From the NCBI RefSeq assembly GCF_049800915.1, contig NZ_JBNAFY010000001.1, forward strand, positions 806,001 to 870,000: a DNA stretch of 64,000 nucleotides. The letters run 5' to 3'. The translations under genes and the position numbers were made by a program. The DNA is from Amaricoccus macauensis_A (GTDB taxonomy: Bacteria > Pseudomonadota > Alphaproteobacteria > Rhodobacterales > Rhodobacteraceae). Below, one piece after another: positions 25,638 to 33,958 of this stretch. Position 1 is the stretch's first letter, and each line of letters opens with the position of its first letter. The notes under the pieces were generated by a model. That model saw only the letters and a list, made by a program, of their open reading frames with translations. It ran no database searches and had not been told where the DNA came from.

Positions 25638-27299
25638 ATGAAGATGCACACCTACGAGGGAGTTCTCTCCCAGAGCAACCCGGACGAAACCTACAAGCTC
25701 AAGCTTTACCAATCCAAGCGCTATGTGATTGAACTGGAAGGCACAGGGTCCGATGCGCTGGAGGATCCATACCTGTTCGTTCTCGGCGAGGGTGGTGAAT
25801 ACCACGAAGACGACAACAGTGGAAACGACGGTGCGGCGCTGATCGAGCTGCGCCCAGCCAAGACCCAGTACTACGACCTGACAGCCCTCGCCGCGAGCGG
25901 CGCTTATGGCGCGTTCACACTGACCGTCAAGATCGACGATTTTCGGGATTCGATCGACGGAGCCGCGCGGGTCGGGGAGATCGATACGGATGGCACGACC
26001 AGGCAGGCCCGGATCGACGAGGCCGGCGATACCGACATTTTCGAGATCAGGCTGGTAAAGGGCCTGAACTACAATCTCCGCCTCGAGCCCGGACCGTCAG
26101 GCACGAATTACGTCGGCAACCCGAAATTGACGCTGCTTTCGCATTCGGGTGAAGTGATCACGACTGGCAACGACTCCGGAACGGAGGGCGCCGCGTTTAT
26201 CGACTACATCGCAACCAGAAATGGCCTCCACTACATGCAGGCCGAAGCTAGCGGTGACGATACGGGGACCTATCGCATTCTGGCCAGTATCGGGCGGGCT
26301 TCCTACCAGAACGACGAAATCGAGGGCACCCGGTCATCGGATTCGATAAATGCCCTCGAGGGTGACGACACGATCAAGGGAGGTTTCGGGGACGACCGCA
26401 TCTGGGGCGCAAATGGCGCTGATGATCTGCGCGGCGGTCAGGACAACGACATGATCCGCGGCGGCGATGGCTTCGACCGGATTCAGGGCGGCGCAGGTCG
26501 CGACACGCTGCGCGGCGAGGAAGGTGACGACTGGGTTCATGGCGGCCGGGAACGGGACGAAATCTATGGCGGCGACGGCATGGATCAGCTTTACGGCGGC
26601 AAGGGGCGGGACATGCTCCGCGGCGAGAGCGAAAACGACCGGATCGATGGCGGCGGAGACTACGACCGCATCTATGGCGGGAACGGTGACGATACGCTCA
26701 TCGGTGGTGATGGCGGCGACAGCATGTATGGCGATGACGGCGCGGACGTCATGCGCGGTGAGGAAGACGGCGACTACATGGTGGGCGGCAAGGGCGACGA
26801 CACCATGAAAGGCGGTGACAGCGGCGACAATCTCTACGGCGGCAACGAGGACGACGCGCTGTTCGGCGGCAAGGGCAACGACTATATCAGCGGCGAAAAC
26901 GGAGATGACCGCCTGGATGGCGGGTCGGGCTCGGATTACTACAGCGGCGGCGGCGGGAACGATACCTTCGTCTTTTCGGACGTCGAACATTCAACCAAGA
27001 AGCTGACAGACCGGATCTACAGGTTCGACAACCCGGGAGAGAAGAACGGCGACCTATTCGATCTGAGCGCCATCGACGCCGACAGCACCACTGGCGGCAA
27101 TCAGTCGCTTGTCTTCGACAGCGAAGGCAGTGGCAATCTCGGCACCGTTTGGCTCGAGGATTCCACGAAGAACCGGGATTCCTCAATCTATGTCTACGCA
27201 AACACGGATGATGACGCCGCTGCCGATCTCGTCATCAGGATCTACAACTATCAGGGTCGCGACGCGGCCGACTACACCGCGGATGATTTCATCCTCTGA
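25638..27299 (+). CDS. RTX protein: two PPC-like domains, RTX block, serralysin-type C-terminus
   Basis: A 553-residue acidic protein, apparently secreted. Residues 1-100 and 105-225 are two related beta domains (YVIELEGTGSDALEDPYLFVL; YNLRLEPGP with NPKLTLLS) resembling bacterial pre-peptidase C-terminal (PPC) domains. Residues 235-430 are about twenty RTX nonapeptides (YGGDGMDQL type). Residues 430-553 (FDLSAIDADSTTGGNQ, ending DDFIL) resemble the C-terminus of serralysin M10 proteases that carries the type I signal. No protease domain is present. GAGG precedes the ATG at 25638; another ATG lies two codons on. Confidence 0.85.
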   Translation: MKMHTYEGVLSQSNPDETYKLKLYQSKRYVIELEGTGSDALEDPYLFVLGEGGEYHEDDNSGNDGAALIELRPAKTQYYDLTALAASGAYGAFTLTVKIDDFRDSIDGAARVGEIDTDGTTRQARIDEAGDTDIFEIRLVKGLNYNLRLEPGPSGTNYVGNPKLTLLSHSGEVITTGNDSGTEGAAFIDYIATRNGLHYMQAEASGDDTGTYRILASIGRASYQNDEIEGTRSSDSINALEGDDTIKGGFGDDRIWGANGADDLRGGQDNDMIRGGDGFDRIQGGAGRDTLRGEEGDDWVHGGRERDEIYGGDGMDQLYGGKGRDMLRGESENDRIDGGGDYDRIYGGNGDDTLIGGDGGDSMYGDDGADVMRGEEDGDYMVGGKGDDTMKGGDSGDNLYGGNEDDALFGGKGNDYISGENGDDRLDGGSGSDYYSGGGGNDTFVFSDVEHSTKKLTDRIYRFDNPGEKNGDLFDLSAIDADSTTGGNQSLVFDSEGSGNLGTVWLEDSTKNRDSSIYVYANTDDDAAADLVIRIYNYQGRDAADYTADDFIL

Positions 27300-27318
27300 C
27301 GCAGACCCGCCCCGACGA

Positions 27319-27348
27319 CGCACCGGTTTCCCTCGAGAGACCGGTGCG
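27319..27348. terminator. Bidirectional terminator hairpin
   Basis: Perfect 9-base arms CGCACCGGT and ACCGGTGCG flank a 12-base loop, between the convergent ends of the RTX gene and DUF3775. A short T-run (GTTTGG) follows on the plus side. Confidence 0.65.
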
Positions 27349-27359
27349 GGCGTTTGGCC

Positions 27360-27767
27360 CTAGTAGCTCCCGGTCTCGACCAGATCGCTCCCGTCGTAGA
27401 TCTTGTCGAGCCCCTCGTCCCAGTGTTCCGCGATATGCGGATGCGACAGAAGGTATTCCGCCGTGGAGCCGACGCTGCGCTGCTGGGCAAGCCGCACGGC
27501 CTCCTGCCATTCCTCTGGTTCCATGTCGCCACGACCGATCCACATCAGCGCGACGAGCTCGGCCCGCTGGTCCGGCTCGAGATCCTCGATCAGCGTCACG
27601 ACCTCATCCGCGGAAAGGTCGCGTTCCTCGCCGAGAAACCGGTGCGACGCGATATCGTCCTTCGGCTCGCTGTCCTCGGTGGTAAGTTCGCTCGTCTGCG
27701 CCATCAGCGCACGGGTCTTCAGTATGAGTTCCTGCAGGAACCTGGGGTTGAGCGTAAGCGCGTCCAT
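27360..27767 (-). CDS. DUF3775 family protein
   Basis: A 135-residue acidic cytosolic protein. The second half (LSADEVVTLIEDLEPDQRAELVALMWIGRGD, then TAEYLLSHPHIAEHWDEGLD) is the DUF3775 domain known from alphaproteobacteria, of unknown function. It lies on the minus strand between two paralogous RTX genes and is probably not part of that system. Confidence 0.86.
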   Translation of the reverse strand: MDALTLNPRFLQELILKTRALMAQTSELTTEDSEPKDDIASHRFLGEERDLSADEVVTLIEDLEPDQRAELVALMWIGRGDMEPEEWQEAVRLAQQRSVGSTAEYLLSHPHIAEHWDEGLDKIYDGSDLVETGSY

Positions 27768-28066
27768 GAGCGTGTCCCTTTCTCCGGCAATCGCCGGGTC
27801 ACCCCCTAGAAATTGCGCCGCGCACCGGAAGTGTCAATATGACCCACCCCCGGAAGGCGCTCGCGCGGCCGGCATATTCGCCTTCAAAGCGAAAACCCGC
27901 GCTTTCGCTGCACCAACTCGATCTGGCCGACCCACTTGTTCACGCGATCATTCCGATCGAAAGAGTTTTGATCGTGTCGAAAAAGTTGTATCCTCCCCAA
28001 GTAGAGTAAGCGGTCCCGATTTTAGCAGAATTACTTCATCTACAGCTTTCTCAAGGAAATAGAGAT
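27768..28066 (+). promoter_or_regulatory. Upstream region of the second island RTX gene
   Basis: About 300 bp with no gene. It should hold the promoters of both the DUF3775 gene and the RTX gene. CGATCATTCCGATCG and a nearby TTTTGATCG repeat GATCG three times around 27948-27975. The ATGAGGG motif seen before the other two island genes was not found. AAGGAAATAGAG lies just before the RTX ATG. Confidence 0.35.
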
Positions 28067-29389
28067 ATGCCCGAATTCAGCGGAACTCTCGACAGCGCCG
28101 ACGATACCGAAATCTACACGGTGCTCCTCAAAGCCGGCAAAACCTATCTGATCGACCTCACGGCCGATGGCGATGCGCTCGACCCGAAACTCGTGGTGAG
28201 AAGCGACGATGGCAGCTACCAATCGGACGAGGACAGCGGCACAGGCAATGCCGCCCAGATCCGCATCAAGCCCGGCTTTACCGGCTATCATGACATTGTC
28301 GTCACGAGCGAAGACGGCAGCGGGGCGTTCAGCCTTGATGTGAACCAGGATCGCTACGCCAACAGTGTCGAGAGCACGTCCGCCATCGGCAGGCTCAAGG
28401 CCGACGGTACCCTGAAGAGCAGCCGGATCGAATACGAGGGAGACGCGGATGTCTTTTCCGTGAATCTCATCAAGGGACTGACCTACAATCTTCGGGTCGC
28501 GACCGCGGAGAAAAATGAAAATAACGTCCTGAGAGATCCGGAGCTCACGCTTTACGACACGGAGAAGGCCGAGATCGAAAGCGCAACGGCCGAGGACGGC
28601 AAGCTTGCGACCATCAGCTACACCGCCGAGGCTTCGGGCACTCACTATGTTCGGGCCGCGGGCGAGAACACGTCGGAGACAGGCAAATACGTCGTCGTCG
28701 CGAGCGCAGGCTTCGGAAGCGAGGAGAGCGACGACGTTCAAAGCTCTAAGAGGAGCGACAATTTCTATCTCCTGGGCGGTGACGATACAGCCCAGGGCGG
28801 CAAGGGTTCCGACACCATCCACGGCGGCGAGGGCAATGACAGCCTCTCCGGCAACAGCGCGCATGACGAACTCTACGGCGGCGAGGGCAATGATACGCTC
28901 GAGGGCGACAAAGGCTGGGACGACCTCGAGGGCGGTGCCGGGGATGATCTGCTCGACGGCGGCAGTTCGGGCGACACCCTGAGGGGCGGCTCGGGCGATG
29001 ACACCCTCATCGGCGGTGGTGGCTGGGACAACCTGCATGGCGGCGAGGGCAATGACGTGTTCCGCTTCGAAGACACGAAGGACTCCCGGAACTGGAATGC
29101 CGATTACATAGGAAACTGGTACTCGAACGACGGGTTTGAGAATCCCGGAGACGAAACTGGCGACCTGATCGATCTTTCAGCGATTGACGCCGACACCACC
29201 ACCGAGGGCAACCAGGCCTTCACCTTCGGCGACAAGGGCGAGAAAGGAAGCGTCTGGGTCGTCAAGAAATGGGGGGAGTTGCAGGTGCGCGCCAATACTG
29301 ATGACGACAATGATTTCGAACTCTTGATATACATCTATAATAACGGAACCTCCGCCAGCGATTTCACGGCAGCCGATTTCATCCTGTAG
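28067..29389 (+). CDS. RTX protein, paralogue of the first island gene
   Basis: A 440-residue acidic protein with the same plan as the upstream RTX gene but a shorter repeat block. Two PPC-like domains cover about 1-100 and 105-222 (YLIDLTADGDALDPKLVV; YNLRVATAE with DPELTLYD), RTX nonapeptides about 235-330, and a serralysin-type C-terminus (LIDLSAIDADTTTEGNQAF, ending AADFIL). No protease domain and no Sec signal are seen. AAGGAAATAGAG precedes the ATG. Secretion by a type I exporter encoded elsewhere is inferred. Confidence 0.85.
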   Translation: MPEFSGTLDSADDTEIYTVLLKAGKTYLIDLTADGDALDPKLVVRSDDGSYQSDEDSGTGNAAQIRIKPGFTGYHDIVVTSEDGSGAFSLDVNQDRYANSVESTSAIGRLKADGTLKSSRIEYEGDADVFSVNLIKGLTYNLRVATAEKNENNVLRDPELTLYDTEKAEIESATAEDGKLATISYTAEASGTHYVRAAGENTSETGKYVVVASAGFGSEESDDVQSSKRSDNFYLLGGDDTAQGGKGSDTIHGGEGNDSLSGNSAHDELYGGEGNDTLEGDKGWDDLEGGAGDDLLDGGSSGDTLRGGSGDDTLIGGGGWDNLHGGEGNDVFRFEDTKDSRNWNADYIGNWYSNDGFENPGDETGDLIDLSAIDADTTTEGNQAFTFGDKGEKGSVWVVKKWGELQVRANTDDDNDFELLIYIYNNGTSASDFTAADFIL

Positions 29390-29401
29390 TTTAACTTCGG
29401 C

Positions 29402-29429
29402 CCAGGCATGTGCCCGTTTACGTGCCTGG
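29402..29429 (+). terminator. Hairpin after the second island RTX gene
   Basis: Arms CCAGGCATG and CGTGCCTGG pair over nine bases with one G-U, loop about ten bases, twelve bases after the stop codon. There is no T-run, so termination strength is uncertain. Confidence 0.5.
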
Positions 29430-29453
29430 ACCCTCCCAACCTGCCCACCAATA

Positions 29454-29499
29454 CCCCCAAATGAGGGCATCTCGACAGCAATTGACCCTCATATGAGGG
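29454..29499. promoter_or_regulatory. Paired ATGAGGG operator-like sites before the third RTX gene
   Basis: CCCTCATATGAGGG (29486-29499) is a perfect 14-bp palindrome. CCCCCAAATGAGGG (29454-29467) is a partial copy. Their centres are 32 bp apart, about three helical turns. A related TTCTCATGAGGG precedes the first island RTX gene. The nearby LuxR-type protein is the obvious candidate binder, by position only. Confidence 0.5.
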
Positions 29500-29621
29500 A
29501 CGCGAGATCCGCCAATTCCCGGCACTCTCCTTCACGCGGCTAGCACATGGGGAACAGAAGCGACGCCGCGTGCGAGGTTTGCTTCGCACCGAGGGGAACC
29601 AAAAATCTGGGAGTATTGGTG

Positions 29622-30896
29622 ATGGGCGGAATTTATTATATTGGTGGTGACAAGGTCGATGTGGTCGGTCCGGTCTCTGAAGTGCTCAGCCGCAAGCGCG
29701 ACGCGGACTCAACGAACTATGGCGACATCATTGTCACCTTCGATGGTGGCGACAAGATCTGCGGACTGGGTGGCGCAGACAACATCTCGTCGGGCAACGG
29801 CGCGGACTTCATCGACGCAGGCTGGGGCAACGATGAAGTGGATGGAGGCAACGGCAACGACCTCATCTACGGCAACAAGGGCAATGACGACATCCAGGCC
29901 GGAGCCGGGCACGACTATGTTCTCGGGGAATGGGGCCATGACTGGATCGATGCCGAATCCGGCAACGATACCGTGGATGGAGGTTCAGGCAACGACGAGA
30001 TCTATGGCGGCGATGGCTATGACCTGCTGATCGGCGGATATGGCTATGACACGATCTACGGTGGTAACGACGACGACTACATAAATGGCGGCTACCACGA
30101 CGACGTCCTCTACGGAGAGAACGGACACGATTGGATTCTTGGCGGCAAGGGGCACGACTGGGTCTCAGGCGGCAATCATGACGATCACATCCGCGGCGAG
30201 AAGGGCAATGACGTGCTCTATGGCGATGCCGGCAATGACTGCATCGATGGCGGCAAGGGCAACGACTACATCGACGGTGGCGTGGGTCATGACACCCTGC
30301 TCGGTGACAAGGGCAACGACAAGATCTACGGCGGCGACGGCGACGACGACATTGACGGCGGGAAGGGTGCCGACAAGATCGACGGCGGTAACGGCAATGA
30401 CTGGATCTTCGGCGGTGCCGGAAACGACAAGATGAAGGGCGGCGCGGGCAACGACGTCTTTTTCTTCCGCGAGGATGAAGGCGATTCCGACTTCAACCTG
30501 ATCAAGGACTGGGATGCCGGCGGTGACGACCAGTACTACGACCTGATCGCGCTCTGCGGGCAGACCATCCGCGACTTCCACGTCTCGAAGATCGAGTTCG
30601 CCAACCTGCAGGTCTCCAAGAGCAACTACGAAGATGACGTTCTCATCACGCTCAATGACAACACCCAGATCGGTGTTCTCAATGCGTCCCATGATTTCGT
30701 AGAAGGCGTCACTGACCTGGTCGACGGCTTCTACATCGAACAGGTTGCCGGAAACGCGGATGATTTCGTTCGCTACACCGAGAAGAACTGCCCCGAATTC
30801 TACTGCGACGAATTCGAGATCGCGGACTATCTCGAGCGGCCGATCGAGATCTGCGACGAATATGACCACGTGAACGATCTGGAAGTACTCGTCTGA
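29622..30896 (+). CDS. RTX protein with His-rich repeats and a distinct C-terminus
   Basis: A 424-residue acidic protein. Residues 46-300 are close to thirty consecutive RTX nonapeptides, many with His next to the calcium-binding Asp (GHDWI, YHDDV, NHDDHI). The C-terminal 120 residues are unlike those of the neighbouring RTX proteins: no DFIL end, but a beta-rich part (KIEFANLQVSKSNYEDDVLI) and a tail with NCPEFYCDEF and EICDEY. At least six cysteines are present, unusual for RTX proteins. Start MGGIYYIGG at 29622 has GGGAG upstream. Function and export route are unknown. Confidence 0.83.
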   Translation: MGGIYYIGGDKVDVVGPVSEVLSRKRDADSTNYGDIIVTFDGGDKICGLGGADNISSGNGADFIDAGWGNDEVDGGNGNDLIYGNKGNDDIQAGAGHDYVLGEWGHDWIDAESGNDTVDGGSGNDEIYGGDGYDLLIGGYGYDTIYGGNDDDYINGGYHDDVLYGENGHDWILGGKGHDWVSGGNHDDHIRGEKGNDVLYGDAGNDCIDGGKGNDYIDGGVGHDTLLGDKGNDKIYGGDGDDDIDGGKGADKIDGGNGNDWIFGGAGNDKMKGGAGNDVFFFREDEGDSDFNLIKDWDAGGDDQYYDLIALCGQTIRDFHVSKIEFANLQVSKSNYEDDVLITLNDNTQIGVLNASHDFVEGVTDLVDGFYIEQVAGNADDFVRYTEKNCPEFYCDEFEIADYLERPIEICDEYDHVNDLEVLV

Positions 30897-31037
30897 GATG
30901 GAAGGCCCGGCGAGAGCGTAACGGGTTCAGGCCAGCACGGCCTGGACCCAGGTCCCCGCTCAAACCCACGCAGAGGCCAAAACGCTATCTCGTAGTGCGA
31001 AAACACTTGCCGATTTTGGCCTGACCGGGCCTTTCAA

Positions 31038-31062
31038 GGGCGACCGCATCCCGCGGTCGCCC
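31038..31062. terminator. Bidirectional terminator between RTX gene and luxR-type gene
   Basis: Perfect 10-base arms GGGCGACCGC and GCGGTCGCCC with a 5-base loop lie between two convergent genes. The rest of the 30897-31094 gap holds a GGCC-rich minor hairpin and no gene. Confidence 0.7.
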
Positions 31063-31094
31063 GCCTGCTTTCCGGAGGGCGTCGCTCGGAAGGA

Positions 31095-32213
31095 CTATGC
31101 CTGGAAGGCCTCCACCAGATCCGGCTGGTAGTCGGGCAGATAGGGCGGCACCAGCCCGTTCACCATCGCCACCAGTTCACTTTGCCGGTTGACGCCGACT
31201 TTGCAGTAGATCCGCTTGAGGTAGCTCCGCGCGGTCGAAAGCGTGATGTTGCATTCGCTCGCGGCATCCTTGAGGGAACGGCCCGCAATCAGATGCTGCG
31301 CAAGCCGACGCTCCGAATGGGTCAGCCCGAAGGCACACAGAAGCAGGTTCGTCATTTCGGACGACTCGCCCCGCGCACCAAAGACCGCCAGCAGCGCGTG
31401 ATCCGACTTCGACTGGTAGGGCAGACAGTAGATCACGTCGGGTCGTGCTGCGCCCGCCTGCCCCAGCAGCAGCACGTTCTCGCGTTCCAGTCGCCCGGAA
31501 CACGCCATCCGCACCGCATCCGCCAACCGCCTGTTCGACCGGCTGTCCTCCGCCACGATCCGCCCCCCCCGGACCGAGATCGAACGATCACCGTCGAGCC
31601 AGGTCTGCGCCACACCGTTGGCCGAGATCACCCTGCGGTTCCTGTCCACGAGGATCAGCCCCAGCCCCAGTTGCAAGGCGGCAAGGTCGATCCCCGGCGG
31701 GCGGGGCTCGGCGGACCCGTTGCGGTTCCGGGCCGCCCAATCGAGCCTGTCGCGCTCATAGATGAGTCCGATCCGCGCCACGTCCCGCTGAGCCGCCGTG
31801 AACTTCTGGTCCGTATCGAGTTGCACCAGCGCCACGAAGGGCACCCGCTCCATGCGCTTTCGCCACAGACCGATCATGCACTTCTCCGACAGGAACCAGG
31901 CGGCCCCCACCTCGCCGGCCCCGGAATCGACGAAGACATCCCGCTCCCGACCGGGCGGGCCGGTTTCTCCCACCCACCTCGAGCCGATCCGCGAAAGTCC
32001 CCTTATGGCAAGCTGTATGGCCCCCTCGCGCGAAAGGCGATCTTCACCGAACGCCAGCGCGGCATCGACTTCTACAACTTTAAATTCATCAAATACGACC
32101 TGACCGAGCACAACGGCAGTCACATTGGAAGACCTACGAATAATATCAAGAATTTCTAGGCGATTTGCATAGCAAGCAGTATTGAGCATAAGAGTAACTC
32201 TGCTCCCCACCAT
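31095..32213 (-). CDS. LuxR-type regulator with C-terminal HTH
   Basis: A 372-residue regulator. The C-terminal part (about 300-360) is a LuxR/GerE helix-turn-helix: LTHSERRLAQHLIAGRSLKDAA then TLSTARSYLKRIYCKVG. The N-terminal 290 residues do not look like an acyl-homoserine-lactone domain; a central stretch (ALQLGLGLILVDRNRRVISANG) resembles a PAS-like sensor seen in related stand-alone regulators. No phosphoacceptor receiver domain is seen. It points at the RTX island and may control it, which is inference. ATG 32213 lacks a Shine-Dalgarno sequence; 32189 is an alternative. Confidence 0.82.
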   Translation of the reverse strand: MVGSRVTLMLNTACYANRLEILDIIRRSSNVTAVVLGQVVFDEFKVVEVDAALAFGEDRLSREGAIQLAIRGLSRIGSRWVGETGPPGRERDVFVDSGAGEVGAAWFLSEKCMIGLWRKRMERVPFVALVQLDTDQKFTAAQRDVARIGLIYERDRLDWAARNRNGSAEPRPPGIDLAALQLGLGLILVDRNRRVISANGVAQTWLDGDRSISVRGGRIVAEDSRSNRRLADAVRMACSGRLERENVLLLGQAGAARPDVIYCLPYQSKSDHALLAVFGARGESSEMTNLLLCAFGLTHSERRLAQHLIAGRSLKDAASECNITLSTARSYLKRIYCKVGVNRQSELVAMVNGLVPPYLPDYQPDLVEAFQA

Positions 32214-32330
32214 TCATAATTATTTGGAATCACACCCCATCAATTTAATAGCATGCATCACGGATTCTAACAACATAAGGCAAATATAGCGCTAGTCGGC
32301 TCTCGTGACTTCACCTCCCGCGAGCATTTC

Positions 32331-32344
32331 CTACCAATCGGTAG
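32331..32344. promoter_or_regulatory. 14-bp inverted repeat upstream of fumC
   Basis: CTACC and GGTAG flank AATC in the region shared by the divergent luxR-type gene and fumC. The spacing resembles a LuxR-type box, though the core differs from classical lux boxes. It may equally be a fumC operator. Confidence 0.35.
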
Positions 32345-32440
32345 CTCTTGTTGGAAGTTACAATCCGTCCTGAAATAGCCATTGGTATTCGGATTGTTGC
32401 GGAGCTATAGGTTCCCCGACATTCTTTGCAGGAGGGGCAT

Positions 32441-33832
32441 ATGACCGCCACGCGCACCGAGACCGACAGCTTCGGACCGCTTGAAGTTCCCGCCGACAAA
32501 TACTGGGGCGCGCAGACCCAGCGTTCGATCATGAACTTCCCCATCGGCTGGGAAAAGCAGCCGGTGGCCATCGTCCGCGCGCTCGGCGTCATTAAGAAGG
32601 CCTGCGCGCTGGTCAATGCCGAGGAAGGCAAGCTCGACCCCAAGCTGGCCGAAGCCATCTCCCAGGCTGCGGGCGAAGTCATCGAGGGCAAGTTCGACGA
32701 CAACTTCCCCCTCGTCGTCTGGCAGACCGGCTCCGGCACCCAGTCGAACATGAACGCCAACGAGGTGATCTCGAACCGCGCCATCGAGATCCTCGGCGGC
32801 GAGATGGGCAGCAAGTCGCCCGTCCACCCCAACGACCACTGCAACATGAGCCAGTCGTCGAACGACACCTTCCCGACCGCCATGCATGTGGCCGTGGCCA
32901 TGACCGCGCGCGACGTCACCCTGCCCGGCCTGCGCAAGCTCCACGCCGCTCTCGCCGAGAAGTCCGAAGCCTTCAAGGACATCATCAAGATCGGCCGCAC
33001 CCACACCCAGGACGCAACGCCGCTCACCCTGGGCCAGGAATTCGGCGGCTACGCCTTCCAGGTCGAGCAGGCGATCAAGCGCGTGACGGCCGCGCTCCAC
33101 AACATCTACCCCCTCGCCCAGGGCGGCACCGCCGTCGGCACCGGGCTCAACACCAAGGTGGGCTTTGCCGAAGCGGTCGCGGCCAAGATGGCCGAGATCA
33201 CCGGACTGCCCTTCGTTACCGCGCCCAACAAGTTCGAAGCGCTGGCCGCGCATGACGCCATGGTCGAGATGTCCGGCGCGCTCAAGACCGTCGCGGCCTC
33301 GCTCTTCAAGATCGCCAACGACGTGCGGCTCCTGGGCTCCGGCCCGCGCTGCGGCCTGGGCGAGCTGATCCTGCCCGAGAACGAGCCCGGCTCCTCGATC
33401 ATGCCCGGCAAGGTGAACCCGACCCAGGCCGAGGCGCTCACCATGGTCTGCGCCCATGTGATGGGCAACGATGCCGCCGTGGGCTTTGCGGGCTCGCAAG
33501 GACACTTCGAGCTCAACGTCTACAAGCCGATGATGTCCTACAACGTGTTGCAATCCATGCAGCTTCTGGGCGATGCCGCCGGTGCCTTCACCGACAACTG
33601 CATCGCGGGCATCCAGGCCGACGAGGAGCGCATTTCGAAGCTGATGTGGGAAAGCCTGATGCTGGTGACGGCGCTTGCGCCGACCATCGGCTACGACAAC
33701 GCCACCAAGGTCGCCAAGACCGCGCACAAGAACCGCACCACGCTGAAGGAAGAGGCGATCCGCCTCGGCTTCGTCGACGAGGCGACCTTCGACAAGGTGG
33801 TTCAGCCGAAGGACATGATTGGCCCGAAGTGA
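32441..33832 (+). CDS. fumC: Class II fumarate hydratase
   Basis: Iron-independent TCA-cycle enzyme that interconverts fumarate and malate. The 463 residues carry the superfamily signature GSSIMPGKVNP and the substrate-binding stretches GSGTQSNMNANEV and HPNDHCNMSQSSND. GGAGGGG sits before the ATG at 32441. Codon usage is strongly C/G-ending, as in a highly expressed gene; the 480-codon antisense ORF here is a result of this bias. Confidence 0.97.
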   Translation: MTATRTETDSFGPLEVPADKYWGAQTQRSIMNFPIGWEKQPVAIVRALGVIKKACALVNAEEGKLDPKLAEAISQAAGEVIEGKFDDNFPLVVWQTGSGTQSNMNANEVISNRAIEILGGEMGSKSPVHPNDHCNMSQSSNDTFPTAMHVAVAMTARDVTLPGLRKLHAALAEKSEAFKDIIKIGRTHTQDATPLTLGQEFGGYAFQVEQAIKRVTAALHNIYPLAQGGTAVGTGLNTKVGFAEAVAAKMAEITGLPFVTAPNKFEALAAHDAMVEMSGALKTVAASLFKIANDVRLLGSGPRCGLGELILPENEPGSSIMPGKVNPTQAEALTMVCAHVMGNDAAVGFAGSQGHFELNVYKPMMSYNVLQSMQLLGDAAGAFTDNCIAGIQADEERISKLMWESLMLVTALAPTIGYDNATKVAKTAHKNRTTLKEEAIRLGFVDEATFDKVVQPKDMIGPK

Positions 33833-33920
33833 CCTTGGGCATCGCAATCAGCCCGAGGGTCGCGCTCGGCCCGAAGGTGGGCGCAATCGCGCCCGCCTTG
33901 GGGGGCGGGGCGTGCGCGAT

Positions 33921-33937
33921 CCGGGGTTTCACCCCGG
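33921..33937 (+). terminator. GC-rich hairpin after fumC
   Basis: Seven-base arms CCGGGGT and ACCCCGG with a TTC loop lie 88 bases after the fumC stop and 21 before the next ATG. No T-run follows, so it may be a weak terminator or an mRNA-stabilising stem. Confidence 0.45.
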
Positions 33938-33958
33938 AAGTTTGACGGAACCAGAACG

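Noticed and set aside
30165..30869. Hydrophobic Val/Ala/Ile-rich minus-strand ORFs opposite the RTX genes (also near 12030-12722, 26334-26990 and 28040-29038)
   Set aside because: GAC and GGC codons of RTX repeats read as GTC and GCC on the other strand, which creates false membrane-like proteins.
25638..30896. Complete type I secretion locus
   Set aside because: The island has probable substrates only; no ABC exporter, membrane-fusion or TolC-like gene occurs in the window.
32405..33847. 480-codon minus-strand ORF opposite fumC
   Set aside because: It runs through and beyond fumC, is low in complexity (Gly, Val, His, Arg) and matches no family; the plus strand codes an intact fumarase.
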